Source: a virus. From it: DNA of 34,955 nt. How positions within the stretch are numbered: position 1 is the stretch's first letter; each line of letters starts with the position of its first letter. The notes beneath the pieces are model-generated. The model ran no database searches and was not told the origin of the DNA. It saw nothing but the letters and a program-made list of their open reading frames with translations. The stretch is taken from IMG/VR virus record IMGVR_UViG_3300023184_000009, positions 1 through 34,955 of that record. The stretch is one strand, 5' to 3'. A program made the translations under genes and the position numbers. Below are positions 17,427-24,428 of the stretch, in pieces.

Positions 17427-17450
17427 CAGGGGTGCGACTGAACAACGCAC
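17427..17450 (+). promoter_or_regulatory. Conserved intercistronic RNA hairpin, copy 1
   Basis: GTGCG (17432-17436) and CGCAC (17446-17450) pair around the 9-base loop ACTGAACAA. The first 15 bases, CAGGGGTGCGACTGA, recur exactly at 31280-31294 with the same stem and a 9-base loop. It sits just after a stop codon and 27 bases before the next ATG, with no poly-T run. That suggests RNA processing, stability or translation control rather than termination. Confidence 0.65.
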
Positions 17451-17477
17451 AATTTTAAACAATAAAAAAAATAAACC

Positions 17478-17630
17478 ATGACAGAAAATTTAAAAATCCA
17501 ATTGCTTATTGATGTACTTAAAAGTCAAATGGATAAATTAGAAGACAAACAATCATTAGTACATCAAACTTTAGATGCAGTTTTAGATTTAGCTAATGAC
17601 ATTAAAAAACAAACAACATTTTTAAAATAA
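17478..17630 (+). CDS. Small coiled-coil protein
   Basis: A 50-aa protein predicted to be one long amphipathic helix (MTENLKIQLLIDVLKSQMDK onward) with regular leucine and isoleucine spacing, suggesting a dimerising coiled coil. It follows the conserved hairpin and precedes another small early gene by 5 bases. Function unknown. Confidence 0.65.
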   Translation: MTENLKIQLLIDVLKSQMDKLEDKQSLVHQTLDAVLDLANDIKKQTTFLK

Positions 17631-17635
17631 ACATT

Positions 17636-17878
17636 ATGGAAAAATTAGACTATCAATTAATGAAACTAGGTAATAAGTTAGATTATTGGAGATGGAAATA
17701 TGAAGCATCACATCCATTTTTTAAATCTGAATATTTTGTAATGTATGAAAAAGCTAAAGTAGAATATGCTGAATATTTCAGAGCCAATTATCCTAATGCT
17801 AAAATTGAACCAAAAGAATTTAAAAAAGAAATAAGAATGTCTGATTGGACTGAAGTATTTGAAGAATATGCAGATTAA
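17636..17878 (+). CDS. Small early protein, unknown
   Basis: An 80-aa protein rich in Tyr, Trp, Lys and Glu and mainly helical, with MKLGNKLDYWRWKYEASHPF near the start. It is separated by 24 bases from the ERF gene. No family recognised; its place among replication genes suggests an accessory or host-interaction role. Confidence 0.65.
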   Translation: MEKLDYQLMKLGNKLDYWRWKYEASHPFFKSEYFVMYEKAKVEYAEYFRANYPNAKIEPKEFKKEIRMSDWTEVFEEYAD

Positions 17879-17902
17879 TTATTAACTATAAAAAAAACAA
17901 CT

Positions 17903-18454
17903 ATGAAATTAGTAAAAATTCAGGCAGAATTAAAAGTGCCAAAAAATCAAACAAATGCATTCGGTAAATATAAATACCGAAGTGCAGAGGATATTATAGA
18001 ATCACTTAAACCAATACTATTTAAGTATAAGGTTGGTCTAACTATTAGTGATGATGTAGTTCAAGTAGGAGATAGAATATATGTAAAAGCAACTGCTCAA
18101 TTATGGGATGAAGAACAAGATGATTATTATATTGCAACGACAGGTTGGGCAAGGGAAGAGGAAGTAAAAAAGGGAATGGATTCAGCACAAATAACAGGTA
18201 GTGCTTCAAGCTATGCTAGAAAGTATGCACTCAATGGGATGTTTGCTATTGATGACACCAAAGATTCAGATGCTACAAATGAACATAAAGATGAAGTAGG
18301 TGAAGAAAAAAGAATGAAACTTATTACATTACTTGAGAATACTATTTGGGATGAATCATTAAAAAGTAAACAAGCTATTAAGATAAGTGCATATACTACA
18401 AATGAACAATATGACAAAGCATTAAAAATTATTTTAGCAAATCAAAACAAATAA
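17903..18454 (+). CDS. erf: ERF-family single-strand annealing protein
   Basis: A 183-aa member of the ERF recombinase superfamily, which binds ssDNA and anneals complementary strands. Signs are the N-terminal KVPKNQTNAFGKYKYRSAED (residues 11-30), the GSASSYARKYALNG block (99-112) and the acidic DDTKDSD that follows. The C-terminus holds a variable helical domain. Partners may be the RecB/Cas4-like exonuclease at 27754 and the stand-alone DEDDy exonuclease. It would support recombination-dependent replication or genome circularisation. Confidence 0.85.
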   Translation: MKLVKIQAELKVPKNQTNAFGKYKYRSAEDIIESLKPILFKYKVGLTISDDVVQVGDRIYVKATAQLWDEEQDDYYIATTGWAREEEVKKGMDSAQITGSASSYARKYALNGMFAIDDTKDSDATNEHKDEVGEEKRMKLITLLENTIWDESLKSKQAIKISAYTTNEQYDKALKIILANQNK

Positions 18455-18457
18455 ACT

Positions 18458-18640
18458 ATGGAAAACATTTGGGGGATTAAAATAAGCAAAATAACTTTAC
18501 CTGAAGAAAAACTATCTGAACAGGAATGGTTTCAAAAACTAGGAGTATCTAGTTTATATCAGGATAAAGAATTAATTTATAATGCTACAACTTTAAACAA
18601 TCAATATAATTTTTCTAAATTAAAAACAAATAAAAAATGA
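18458..18640 (+). CDS. Small early protein, unknown
   Basis: A 60-aa protein beginning MENIWGIKISKITLPEEKLS, 3 bases after the ERF gene and overlapping the next gene by 4 bases. The middle, SEQEWFQKLGVSSLYQDKE, looks like a short helical motif. No family recognised. Confidence 0.6.
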   Translation: MENIWGIKISKITLPEEKLSEQEWFQKLGVSSLYQDKELIYNATTLNNQYNFSKLKTNKK

Positions 18641-18849
18641 GTCAACAAACACAGGTGCTTAATCACCTAAAAAAAGAACCACTTACACCATTAGTGGCAT
18701 TAAGAAAATATGGTACAATGAGATTAGCTGCAATAGTATTTAATCTTAGAGATGAAGGACACAATATTAAAACAGATATTGTAAATGTAGGAACTAAACG
18801 CAATACTAAATATGTTGCAAAGTATTCACTATTAAAAAATAAAAACTAA
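18637..18849 (+). CDS. Small winged-helix / helix-turn-helix protein
   Basis: A 70-aa protein reading MSQQTQVLNHLKKEPLTPLV and then ALRKYGTMRLAAIVFNLRDE. It matches the small helix-turn-helix family often found beside phage replication genes. The basic C-terminal strand pair (GTKRNTKYVAKYSL) would be the wing. It probably binds DNA. As the clearest DNA-binding regulator candidate in the early operon, it could recognise the TTACCG repeats, but nothing in the sequence proves that. Confidence 0.7.
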   Translation: MSQQTQVLNHLKKEPLTPLVALRKYGTMRLAAIVFNLRDEGHNIKTDIVNVGTKRNTKYVAKYSLLKNKN

Positions 18850-19058
18850 TGTCAGAAGAAAAAAAGAAGTATGGTGCTTGGAAAAAAACTACACCAAAAG
18901 GAGAAGTAATTAACTTTACAATTGAAGGTCAAAAATATAATATGTGGGTTAACACATATAAAAAAGCTGATAATCAGCCTGACTATCAAATCTATGAAGA
19001 TAATTATAAAAAGGAAACAGAAAGTAAATCAATTGTAAATGATGACTTAGAATTTTAA
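18849..19058 (+). CDS. Small early protein, possible ssDNA-associated
   Basis: A 69-aa hydrophilic protein whose ATG overlaps the previous stop (TAATG). The sequence GAWKKTTPKGEVINFTIEGQ reads like one small beta-barrel hairpin set, and the C-terminus ends in acidic NDDLEF. Acidic tails occur on single-stranded DNA-binding proteins, but the body is too short to call it one. Function unknown. Confidence 0.6.
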   Translation: MSEEKKKYGAWKKTTPKGEVINFTIEGQKYNMWVNTYKKADNQPDYQIYEDNYKKETESKSIVNDDLEF

Positions 19059-19060
19059 AT

Positions 19061-19486
19061 ATGCAAACAATAGAAGCGAATATCATAGATTATTATTTAT
19101 CACAAAAGGATAATTTAAAAAAATTAAAAAATACCTTAGTGGCACATAATCTAATTGAGAAGGATGATAGAACTAGAAATAATAATAGGGTAACTATGAA
19201 GAAGCTAGTTGGCTTAGTTGAGGATGTTTTTGATACAGATGTATTAGCTAAAAATAGAATGCAGAATACTGTATTTGCAAGGAAGGCTGCTGCATACATT
19301 TTAAAAACACATACTTCACTATCTCTTAAAGAGATTGCTCCATACATAGGAGTAAGCGACCATACAACAGTCCTTTATAATATTTCTACTGCTAGAGACC
19401 TGATGCTAACAGAAGAATGGTATAAAAATAAAATTGATGAAATAGAAGATGAAATCAAAAAATATCATACTTTCGTTAACAACTAA
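19061..19486 (+). CDS. Stand-alone DnaA domain IV-like DNA-binding protein
   Basis: A 141-aa protein. Residues about 65-115 match the C-terminal DNA-binding domain of DnaA: FARKAAAYILKTHTSLSLKE followed by IAPYIGVSDHTTVLYNI, with the DHTTV signature at residues 100-104. The AAA+ ATPase and other DnaA domains are absent. It could bind DnaA boxes in phage or host DNA, either recruiting the host replisome to the phage origin or competing with host DnaA. It lies immediately before the structured RNA and the initiator-like gene. Confidence 0.8.
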   Translation: MQTIEANIIDYYLSQKDNLKKLKNTLVAHNLIEKDDRTRNNNRVTMKKLVGLVEDVFDTDVLAKNRMQNTVFARKAAAYILKTHTSLSLKEIAPYIGVSDHTTVLYNISTARDLMLTEEWYKNKIDEIEDEIKKYHTFVNN

Positions 19487-19489
19487 CCA

Positions 19490-19576
19490 AAACTATGTCG
19501 CATATAGTTTATAAAACAATACTAGGGGGAGGATGAACTGCTAATGCGACTAGCAGGGAGTCCGAACCCTATTTTT
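19490..19576 (+). ncRNA. Predicted kissing-loop RNA element before the initiator gene
   Basis: Hairpin 1 has a 7-bp stem AAACTAT/ATAGTTT (19490-19496, 19504-19510) with loop GTCGCAT (19497-19503). Hairpin 2 has stem CTGCT/AGCAG (19538-19542, 19552-19556) with loop AATGCGACT (19543-19551). Bases ATGCGAC of loop 2 are the exact complement of loop 1. Hairpin 2 is closed by outer pairs TAGGG/CCCTA (19523-19527, 19567-19571) and GGA/TCC. A run of five T follows, 5 bases before the next start. The layout suggests a cis-acting switch that could end transcription or block translation. It matches no class I recognise. Confidence 0.6.
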
Positions 19577-19580
19577 AATT

Positions 19581-20297
19581 ATGAAAAACAAATCTTATTA
19601 TTTTAGCCATGATATGAATGCAGCTAATGATGAAAAGATACTTTATCTAAGGTCTATTTATGGCATGGAAGGCTATGGTTTATATTGGTATTTTATTGAA
19701 CTACTGCACCAAGCTCAGGATTCTAAATTAAGATGTAAATTAATAAACGGAATTGCCTATCAAATTAACATTGATATAGATAAGTTATTACAGTTCTATA
19801 ACACCTGTATAGATGCAGAACTTTTTGTTACGGATGGAGAATTTTATTGGAGTCAAAGAGTTTTAGAAAATAAAGAAATACAAGATGAAAAAAGAAATTT
19901 AAAATCTTCTGCAGGAAAAAAGGGAATGGAAAAGCGTTGGAATTCAAATAGTTACAAAAGTGATATAACAGAAGATAACACTGTTATAACAGAAGATAAC
20001 AAAGGAAAGGAAAGGAAAGGAAAGGAAATAAAATTAAATACTAAAGATATATTTATAAATAATATAGATTTATACAAAGATTTTTTAGGAGATTCGTATA
20101 ACGAATTTTTAGAGTATTGGTGCGAACCCAATGCAAAAGGAAAAATGAGATACGAATTAGAAAAGTTTTTTGATGCTAAACGAAGAATAAATACTTGGAT
20201 TAAAAATAAAAATAAATATGGAAATACAAAAGCATTTAACCCAACCGCTACAAGTCAGCAACGAATGGCAACCCTTAAAGAGTGGGTTAATAGTTGA
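19581..20297 (+). CDS. Replication initiator-like protein (Lin1244/DUF4373-like N-terminus)
   Basis: A 238-aa protein whose first 110 residues match the Lin1244/Lin1753-type (DUF4373) domain of phage replication proteins: YYFSHDMNAANDEKILYLRS and YGMEGYGLYWYFIELLHQAQ. The domain is winged-helix-like and probably binds origin DNA. Residues about 110-155 form a linker with repeated ITEDN and KGKERKGKE. The C-terminal part, FLGDSYNEFLEYWCEP, is helical. The linker is encoded by DNA repeats that may themselves be the origin. It follows the kissing-loop RNA and overlaps the next gene by 80 bases. Confidence 0.75.
   Translation: MKNKSYYFSHDMNAANDEKILYLRSIYGMEGYGLYWYFIELLHQAQDSKLRCKLINGIAYQINIDIDKLLQFYNTCIDAELFVTDGEFYWSQRVLENKEIQDEKRNLKSSAGKKGMEKRWNSNSYKSDITEDNTVITEDNKGKERKGKEIKLNTKDIFINNIDLYKDFLGDSYNEFLEYWCEPNAKGKMRYELEKFFDAKRRINTWIKNKNKYGNTKAFNPTATSQQRMATLKEWVNS
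19964..20025. repeat. Repeat cluster inside the initiator gene; possible origin
   Basis: The 17-base unit TATAACAGAAGATAACA occurs at 19964-19980 and 19985-20001 (period 21). The perfect palindrome TGTTATAACA lies at 19982-19991. Five tandem AAAGG units fill 20001-20025. Repeats inside the initiator gene are a known way to place a phage origin (as in lambda O). The assignment is inference. Confidence 0.5.
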
Positions 20298-20958
20298 CAA
20301 TGAAATAGTAAAAGCATTCACAGGGGATAAATTAAATTTAGTTTCACCAATTGTTTTAAGAGAAAACTTAGCTTATATTTTTACTTTACTTGGATTTAAA
20401 AACTATCCTGATAAAGAGGAAATGATTATCATTGAAGATTTTATTAGGTCTAGCTATCCCCTATACACGATACAGGAATTTAGAATAGCTTTTAAGATGG
20501 CAGTACAGGGAAAATTAGATTGCAGTACAGACCACTACGAAAAGTTTAGTCCTAAGTTTATAGGGCAGGTAATGGTAGCCTATACTAAAAAAGCTAATGA
20601 ACTACGAAAAATGACAAAAGTCATTACAGACGATTTACCGACCCCAAAATTGTCAGATGAGGAGATAGTATCATTTACACAGAAAGAGTGGCTAGAATCG
20701 CCTAGAATTGACTTTAACAAGGTGTTTAACGCTGATAAGGTATTTGAAATATTGATTAAACAGAAAAAAATGGCTTTTCAGCCTGAAGAAATGCTTGAAA
20801 TAGTCAGGGCAGTTAGACTAGATAATCAGTTTAAATTTAATAAAATGTACGGACAGGATGCAAAAGAATTTAATAAACTAATAAAGGATGATAAATTTGT
20901 TGACACTCAATGTAAAAAACTAGCATTAAAAAGATATTTTGAAAATCTACCAAGTTAA
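20218..20958 (+). CDS. Replication accessory protein, unknown
   Basis: A 246-aa helical protein starting inside the 3' end of the initiator-like gene. The first 35 residues are coded within that gene's C-terminus and may not all be translated, although ATG at 20218 is the only nearby ATG. The block LAYIFTLLGFKNYPDKEEMI and the later HYEKFSPKFIGQVMVAYTKK are the most family-like parts. No Walker motif is present. Position suggests a helicase loader or replisome organiser partner, but this is not shown. Confidence 0.55.
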   Translation: MEIQKHLTQPLQVSNEWQPLKSGLIVDNEIVKAFTGDKLNLVSPIVLRENLAYIFTLLGFKNYPDKEEMIIIEDFIRSSYPLYTIQEFRIAFKMAVQGKLDCSTDHYEKFSPKFIGQVMVAYTKKANELRKMTKVITDDLPTPKLSDEEIVSFTQKEWLESPRIDFNKVFNADKVFEILIKQKKMAFQPEEMLEIVRAVRLDNQFKFNKMYGQDAKEFNKLIKDDKFVDTQCKKLALKRYFENLPS

Positions 20959-21133
20959 ATATTTAGAATACGGAACTAGGAAATGGTGCTATACAAAAAA
21001 TTTTATAGACTGTTATCCTAGCAGAAATGAGGTGATAACAGAAACTAATCGGCTCAAATTTACAAAAGAATTTTATAATAAATTATGGACATATCAGCAA
21101 ACCAACTTACTCAATGGGCAAAAACAAATTTAG
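20939..21133 (+). CDS. Small protein with TTG start (tentative)
   Basis: A 64-aa frame that must start at TTG (20939) because no ATG precedes KIYQVKYLEYGTRKWCYTKN. It overlaps the previous gene by 20 bases and the next by 49. The beta-then-helix sequence, with Arg/Trp/Tyr, looks like a real small domain. The unusual start and overlaps leave doubt. Confidence 0.45.
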   Translation: MKIYQVKYLEYGTRKWCYTKNFIDCYPSRNEVITETNRLKFTKEFYNKLWTYQQTNLLNGQKQI

Positions 21134-21399
21134 GTTATATTGGAGTTAGATTAAATAGAGTTAATAATATTCCATATGGCAGAAGAAAAGGAACGATAGA
21201 AAAAGGTTGGGCAGACCTGCAGGGATATAGTTCAGAAGGAAAATATGTTATGGTTGAAATAAAAAAAATAGGTGATAAATTAAGCAAAGAACAAATCCAA
21301 AGATTTACAGATTGTTGGAAATGTGGAAGTTTAGTCTATATTTGTACTGAAGTAGATAAAAAACCTACTTTGGTTGAATGGGAAAAAATAAAATTATAG
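21085..21399 (+). CDS. VRR-NUC / PD-(D/E)XK nuclease-like protein
   Basis: A 104-aa protein with KGWADLQGYSSEGKYVMVEI followed by KKIGDKLSKEQIQRF. The Asp44, then Glu58-x-Lys60 pattern and following Gln-rich helix match VRR-NUC-type nucleases, a PD-(D/E)XK branch often acting on DNA junctions. A role in resolving replication or recombination intermediates is likely. It overlaps the sigma-like gene by 22 bases. Confidence 0.75.
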   Translation: MDISANQLTQWAKTNLGYIGVRLNRVNNIPYGRRKGTIEKGWADLQGYSSEGKYVMVEIKKIGDKLSKEQIQRFTDCWKCGSLVYICTEVDKKPTLVEWEKIKL

Positions 21400-21860
21400 A
21401 AGAATTTTGGCTCAATGATGAAGTAAATCAAGCATTTGCAAAGATGCAACCTGAAGAATTACAGTATGATTTAAAAGCTGAAGTCTTTTTAGTTTTATTA
21501 GAAATGGATGAAGAAAAACTAATTGGTCTATACGAAAGAAAAGAAATTAGATTTTATATTGTTCGTACTATGCTGAATATGATAAAGTCAGACAGAAGTC
21601 AATTTTGGAAAAAGTATAGGAACTATACAGAATATGAGGGGAAAGAACAAATAGAAATAGAACAAAACAATGTAATTGATATCATGGAATGGGGTATTGA
21701 AAATTTGCATTGGTATCAAAAAGAAATATTAAACTTATATACTTTTGAATTTAATAAGAACGCAAAGGAGTTAAGTAGAAAGACAGGCATACCTTATATG
21801 TCTATCATAAGAACATTAAAACAAACTAAAACTGAACTAAAAAAACACATACGGAAATGA
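21378..21860 (+). CDS. Sigma factor-like protein
   Basis: A 160-aa helical protein. Residues 25-80 resemble sigma region 2 (DLKAEVFLVLLEMDEEKLIG then IRFYIVRTMLNMIKSDRSQF). Residues 110-158 resemble region 4 with a helix-turn-helix, NAKELSRKTGIPYMSIIRTL. Such proteins occur in Bacteroidota phages as divergent sigma-70/ECF-like factors and could direct host RNA polymerase to middle or late genes. No phage-specific late promoter consensus was identified. Another possibility is a terminase-like or replisome helix-turn-helix protein. Confidence 0.65.
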   Translation: MGKNKIIEEFWLNDEVNQAFAKMQPEELQYDLKAEVFLVLLEMDEEKLIGLYERKEIRFYIVRTMLNMIKSDRSQFWKKYRNYTEYEGKEQIEIEQNNVIDIMEWGIENLHWYQKEILNLYTFEFNKNAKELSRKTGIPYMSIIRTLKQTKTELKKHIRK

Positions 21861-22096
21861 TTCAAATAATTATAACAAGTGTCTGTACATCATTATTTTT
21901 TAATTCTATCCACAACCTTCACATCAAATGGAAAGTCAATTTCAAACCTTTCAGTTGTGGAAGTTGTTTGGCTGCGTGGGTTGGGGTCGTATTATATTTC
22001 TCACCTAAACTAATAGTAGATATAGCAAGTGTTATATTTATATCAGGTTACTTAGGTGCTATAGCTGAAACATTAATGTATAAAATATGGAATTAG
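21857..22096 (+). CDS. Small membrane protein with SCGSCL motif
   Basis: A 79-aa protein with hydrophobic segments at about 1-16, 36-50 and 55-72. Between the first two is the stretch KWKVNFKPFSCGSCLAAWVG, whose CxxC could bind metal or form a disulfide. The start overlaps the sigma-like stop (ATGA) and the end overlaps the next gene by 10 bases. It may be a membrane-inserted exclusion or envelope-modifying protein; no family can be stated. Confidence 0.6.
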   Translation: MIQIIITSVCTSLFFNSIHNLHIKWKVNFKPFSCGSCLAAWVGVVLYFSPKLIVDIASVIFISGYLGAIAETLMYKIWN

Positions 22097-22365
22097 AACA
22101 CAGAGCATTTTTAAAAGAACATTATATTAATTATGAAACTGCTTTAAGTGGTTATGTAAGAAATTTAGATTTGCCTATATTAAAAATGTATGAGCATATT
22201 TACAGAACTTATTTGAACCCTACTTTTATTTTAACGATATGGTGCGCAGCTTGTAGAATGGAAATGATAATGAGGCTATACGCATACTATGTTACTTTGC
22301 CTTTACTTGAATTTAATGAACCTGAACAAATTATAATTAAAAAAACAAGAAAGAAAAATGGCTAA
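22087..22365 (+). CDS. Small protein, unknown
   Basis: A 92-aa protein rich in Tyr and Leu, with LSGYVRNLDLPILKMYEHIY and a CAAC at residues 55-58. The C-terminus is Lys-rich. It overlaps both neighbours by 8-10 bases and so belongs to the same transcription unit as the sugar-modification genes that follow. No family recognised. Confidence 0.6.
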   Translation: MELEHRAFLKEHYINYETALSGYVRNLDLPILKMYEHIYRTYLNPTFILTIWCAACRMEMIMRLYAYYVTLPLLEFNEPEQIIIKKTRKKNG

Positions 22366-22843
22366 TTATATACATCCAACTGCAATCATCTATGAAGATG
22401 TTGAACTAGGGGATAACAATTATATTGGTCCTTATTGTATTATAGGTGCGCCACCTGAACATAAAAAACATTGGGATAACCCTTGGTCTAAAGTTATAAT
22501 TGGAAACAATAATAAAATAACAGGATTAGTTACTATAGATGGTTGTACAGATGGAGAGGGTACTATCATTCATGATAATTGTTTTATAATGAAACATGCA
22601 CATATAGGACACGATTGTATTATACATGATAATGTAACTATTAGTTGTGGTGCTAAGATAGGAGGTCATTCAATAATTGAGCAGTATTCTAATATAGGAT
22701 TAAATGCAGTGCTTCATCAATTTGCTCATGTAGAGGAAGGTTGTATGATAGGAGCAAGTGCATTTTTTAAAGGTGAATCAGAACCATATACAAAATATGC
22801 AGGAGTTCCTGCTAGAAAACTAGGAGAAAATAAACCACGATGA
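22358..22843 (+). CDS. LpxA-like left-handed beta-helix acyltransferase
   Basis: A 161-aa hexapeptide-repeat acyltransferase. It opens IHPTAIIYEDVELGDNNYIG and continues with many [LIV]GxxxxI-type repeats to residue 150. The MKHAHIGHDC segment (His80, His82, His85) corresponds to the catalytic region of UDP-GlcNAc acyltransferases (LpxA type). It would transfer an acyl group to a nucleotide sugar or glycan. The protein is shorter than full LpxA (about 260 aa), lacking the C-terminal helical domain. It lies directly before two glycosyltransferases, so it probably helps build or modify a glycan. Confidence 0.85.
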   Translation: MANYIHPTAIIYEDVELGDNNYIGPYCIIGAPPEHKKHWDNPWSKVIIGNNNKITGLVTIDGCTDGEGTIIHDNCFIMKHAHIGHDCIIHDNVTISCGAKIGGHSIIEQYSNIGLNAVLHQFAHVEEGCMIGASAFFKGESEPYTKYAGVPARKLGENKPR

Positions 22844-23427
22844 ACGCAATAATATATTTAAACTACCAAAGTAAAAACATTGAAACTTTGTTTCATAATA
22901 TTAAAAATGCAGGTAAGCATATAGATTTTATCAGCATAATTGATGAAACAGGCATATCATTTGCAATCAATAAAGGTTTAACTCAATTAAATTTTAATCA
23001 CATAGACTATGTTACAATTATGGGCAATGATATATTAGAGCCTGATAATTGGTTAGTTAATAGAAATGAGTTTTTGAAAGATGAAACAATAGGTATCTGC
23101 TCAATTCCTTTAGATGGGTTTAATGGTGATAGCCTAGACTTAATAGGAAATTTTACAATAACAAAAGAAACAATAAATAGACTAGGTGCATTTAATGAGG
23201 AACTAGACCCTTATGGTGCAATTGATTTAGACTATTGTACAAGATGCAGAGCAGCAGGATTACATACTAAATTCATTCCTAATACAAAAGCTACTCATAT
23301 TGAACAGAATGGTATTGATGCTTATGGTTATAACAAAATGGACTTAGTTAAAAAGACTTGGGATTTACATAATAAAAATGTATCTGATTATTTAAATGGA
23401 ACTAAAGCATATTATATCCCATTATGA
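22840..23427 (+). CDS. GT2-like glycosyltransferase
   Basis: A 195-aa protein with a GT-A fold pattern: N-terminal NAIIYLNYQSKNIETLFHNI, a DxD-like MGNDILEPDNW near residue 65-75, then GNFTITKETINRLGAFNEEL and DLDYCTRCRAAG. These match the nucleotide-sugar-binding and acceptor parts of family 2. It is shorter than usual. It overlaps the acyltransferase and the next glycosyltransferase by 4 bases each, so the three enzymes are translationally coupled. The acceptor could be a host surface glycan, a virion protein or DNA. Confidence 0.75.
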   Translation: MNAIIYLNYQSKNIETLFHNIKNAGKHIDFISIIDETGISFAINKGLTQLNFNHIDYVTIMGNDILEPDNWLVNRNEFLKDETIGICSIPLDGFNGDSLDLIGNFTITKETINRLGAFNEELDPYGAIDLDYCTRCRAAGLHTKFIPNTKATHIEQNGIDAYGYNKMDLVKKTWDLHNKNVSDYLNGTKAYYIPL

Positions 23428-24428
23428 GAATACTAGCAATAACAAACAAATTTAGTGGGGTAGGTTATCATAGAATAATGATGCCATTAGTTAATATGAA
23501 AAAAGATTACTGTTTAATCACAGATACAATTAATGAGGCAGTATTTGATAATAACTATGATATAGTTTTATTTAATAGATTCTTAGCTTCAACAGATGCA
23601 AAATTATTAGTCAAGATGAAGATTAAATATAACTTTAAATTGATTGTTGATAATGATGATTATTGGATATTACCACCTTCTCATGTCTTAGCACAGAGAT
23701 ACAGGGAAAGTAACATAGCTGAAATCATTACAGAATATATGAGAGTGGCAGACCTTTGTACCTGTACGCACGAAAGATTAGCAGAGGAAATATATAAATT
23801 AAATCCTAATGTAGAAATATTACCAAATGCTTTACCTTATGGAGAAGAGCAATTCCAAGATAATAAGCTAGAATCTGATATGGTTAGATTGTTTTGGTCA
23901 GGTAGTGGTACTCATGTACCTGATTTAGATATACTTCGCAACCCAATGAAGAAAATAAATTTTCCTGTCAGAACTGTAATAGCAGGATATAATCTAGGAG
24001 AAAAACATTTGTGGGATAGAATGATAGGAGTATTTACTAATGGATTAAAATTAAACCCAACTATATATGACTATGCAGAGATAAGTAAATATATGGGTGC
24101 TTATGCTGATTCTGATATAAGTATAATCCCTTTAGTAGAAAATAAATTTGGCTCAATGAAATCTAATCTAAAGGTTTTAGAAACTGCATCAAAGAAGAAT
24201 CCTGCTATTGTTAGTAATGTGCATCCTTATAAAGATATGCCTGTATGTTATGTAAATAAACAAGAGGATTGGTACAAATGGATTAAGCTATTGACATTTG
24301 ATGAGGCAGCTAGAATAGAATATGGACAAAAACTATTTGACTATTGCAATACTAACTTTAACCTTCACACTATAAATAACAAAAGATTTGCTATTTATAA
24401 TAAATTGATAGGCAATGCCAATATATAA
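23424..24428 (+). CDS. GT-B (GT4-like) glycosyltransferase
   Basis: A 334-aa protein with two Rossmann-like halves. The first begins MRILAITNKFSGVGYHRIMM. The second has a donor-binding region ending in NKFGSMKSNLKVLETASKKN, the family 4 pattern in which a helix after the sugar-binding loop holds conserved Glu and Lys. It would use a nucleotide-sugar donor made by the host. Together with the preceding acyltransferase and GT2-like enzyme it forms a small glycan-modification cassette. Confidence 0.8.
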   Translation: MRILAITNKFSGVGYHRIMMPLVNMKKDYCLITDTINEAVFDNNYDIVLFNRFLASTDAKLLVKMKIKYNFKLIVDNDDYWILPPSHVLAQRYRESNIAEIITEYMRVADLCTCTHERLAEEIYKLNPNVEILPNALPYGEEQFQDNKLESDMVRLFWSGSGTHVPDLDILRNPMKKINFPVRTVIAGYNLGEKHLWDRMIGVFTNGLKLNPTIYDYAEISKYMGAYADSDISIIPLVENKFGSMKSNLKVLETASKKNPAIVSNVHPYKDMPVCYVNKQEDWYKWIKLLTFDEAARIEYGQKLFDYCNTNFNLHTINNKRFAIYNKLIGNANI

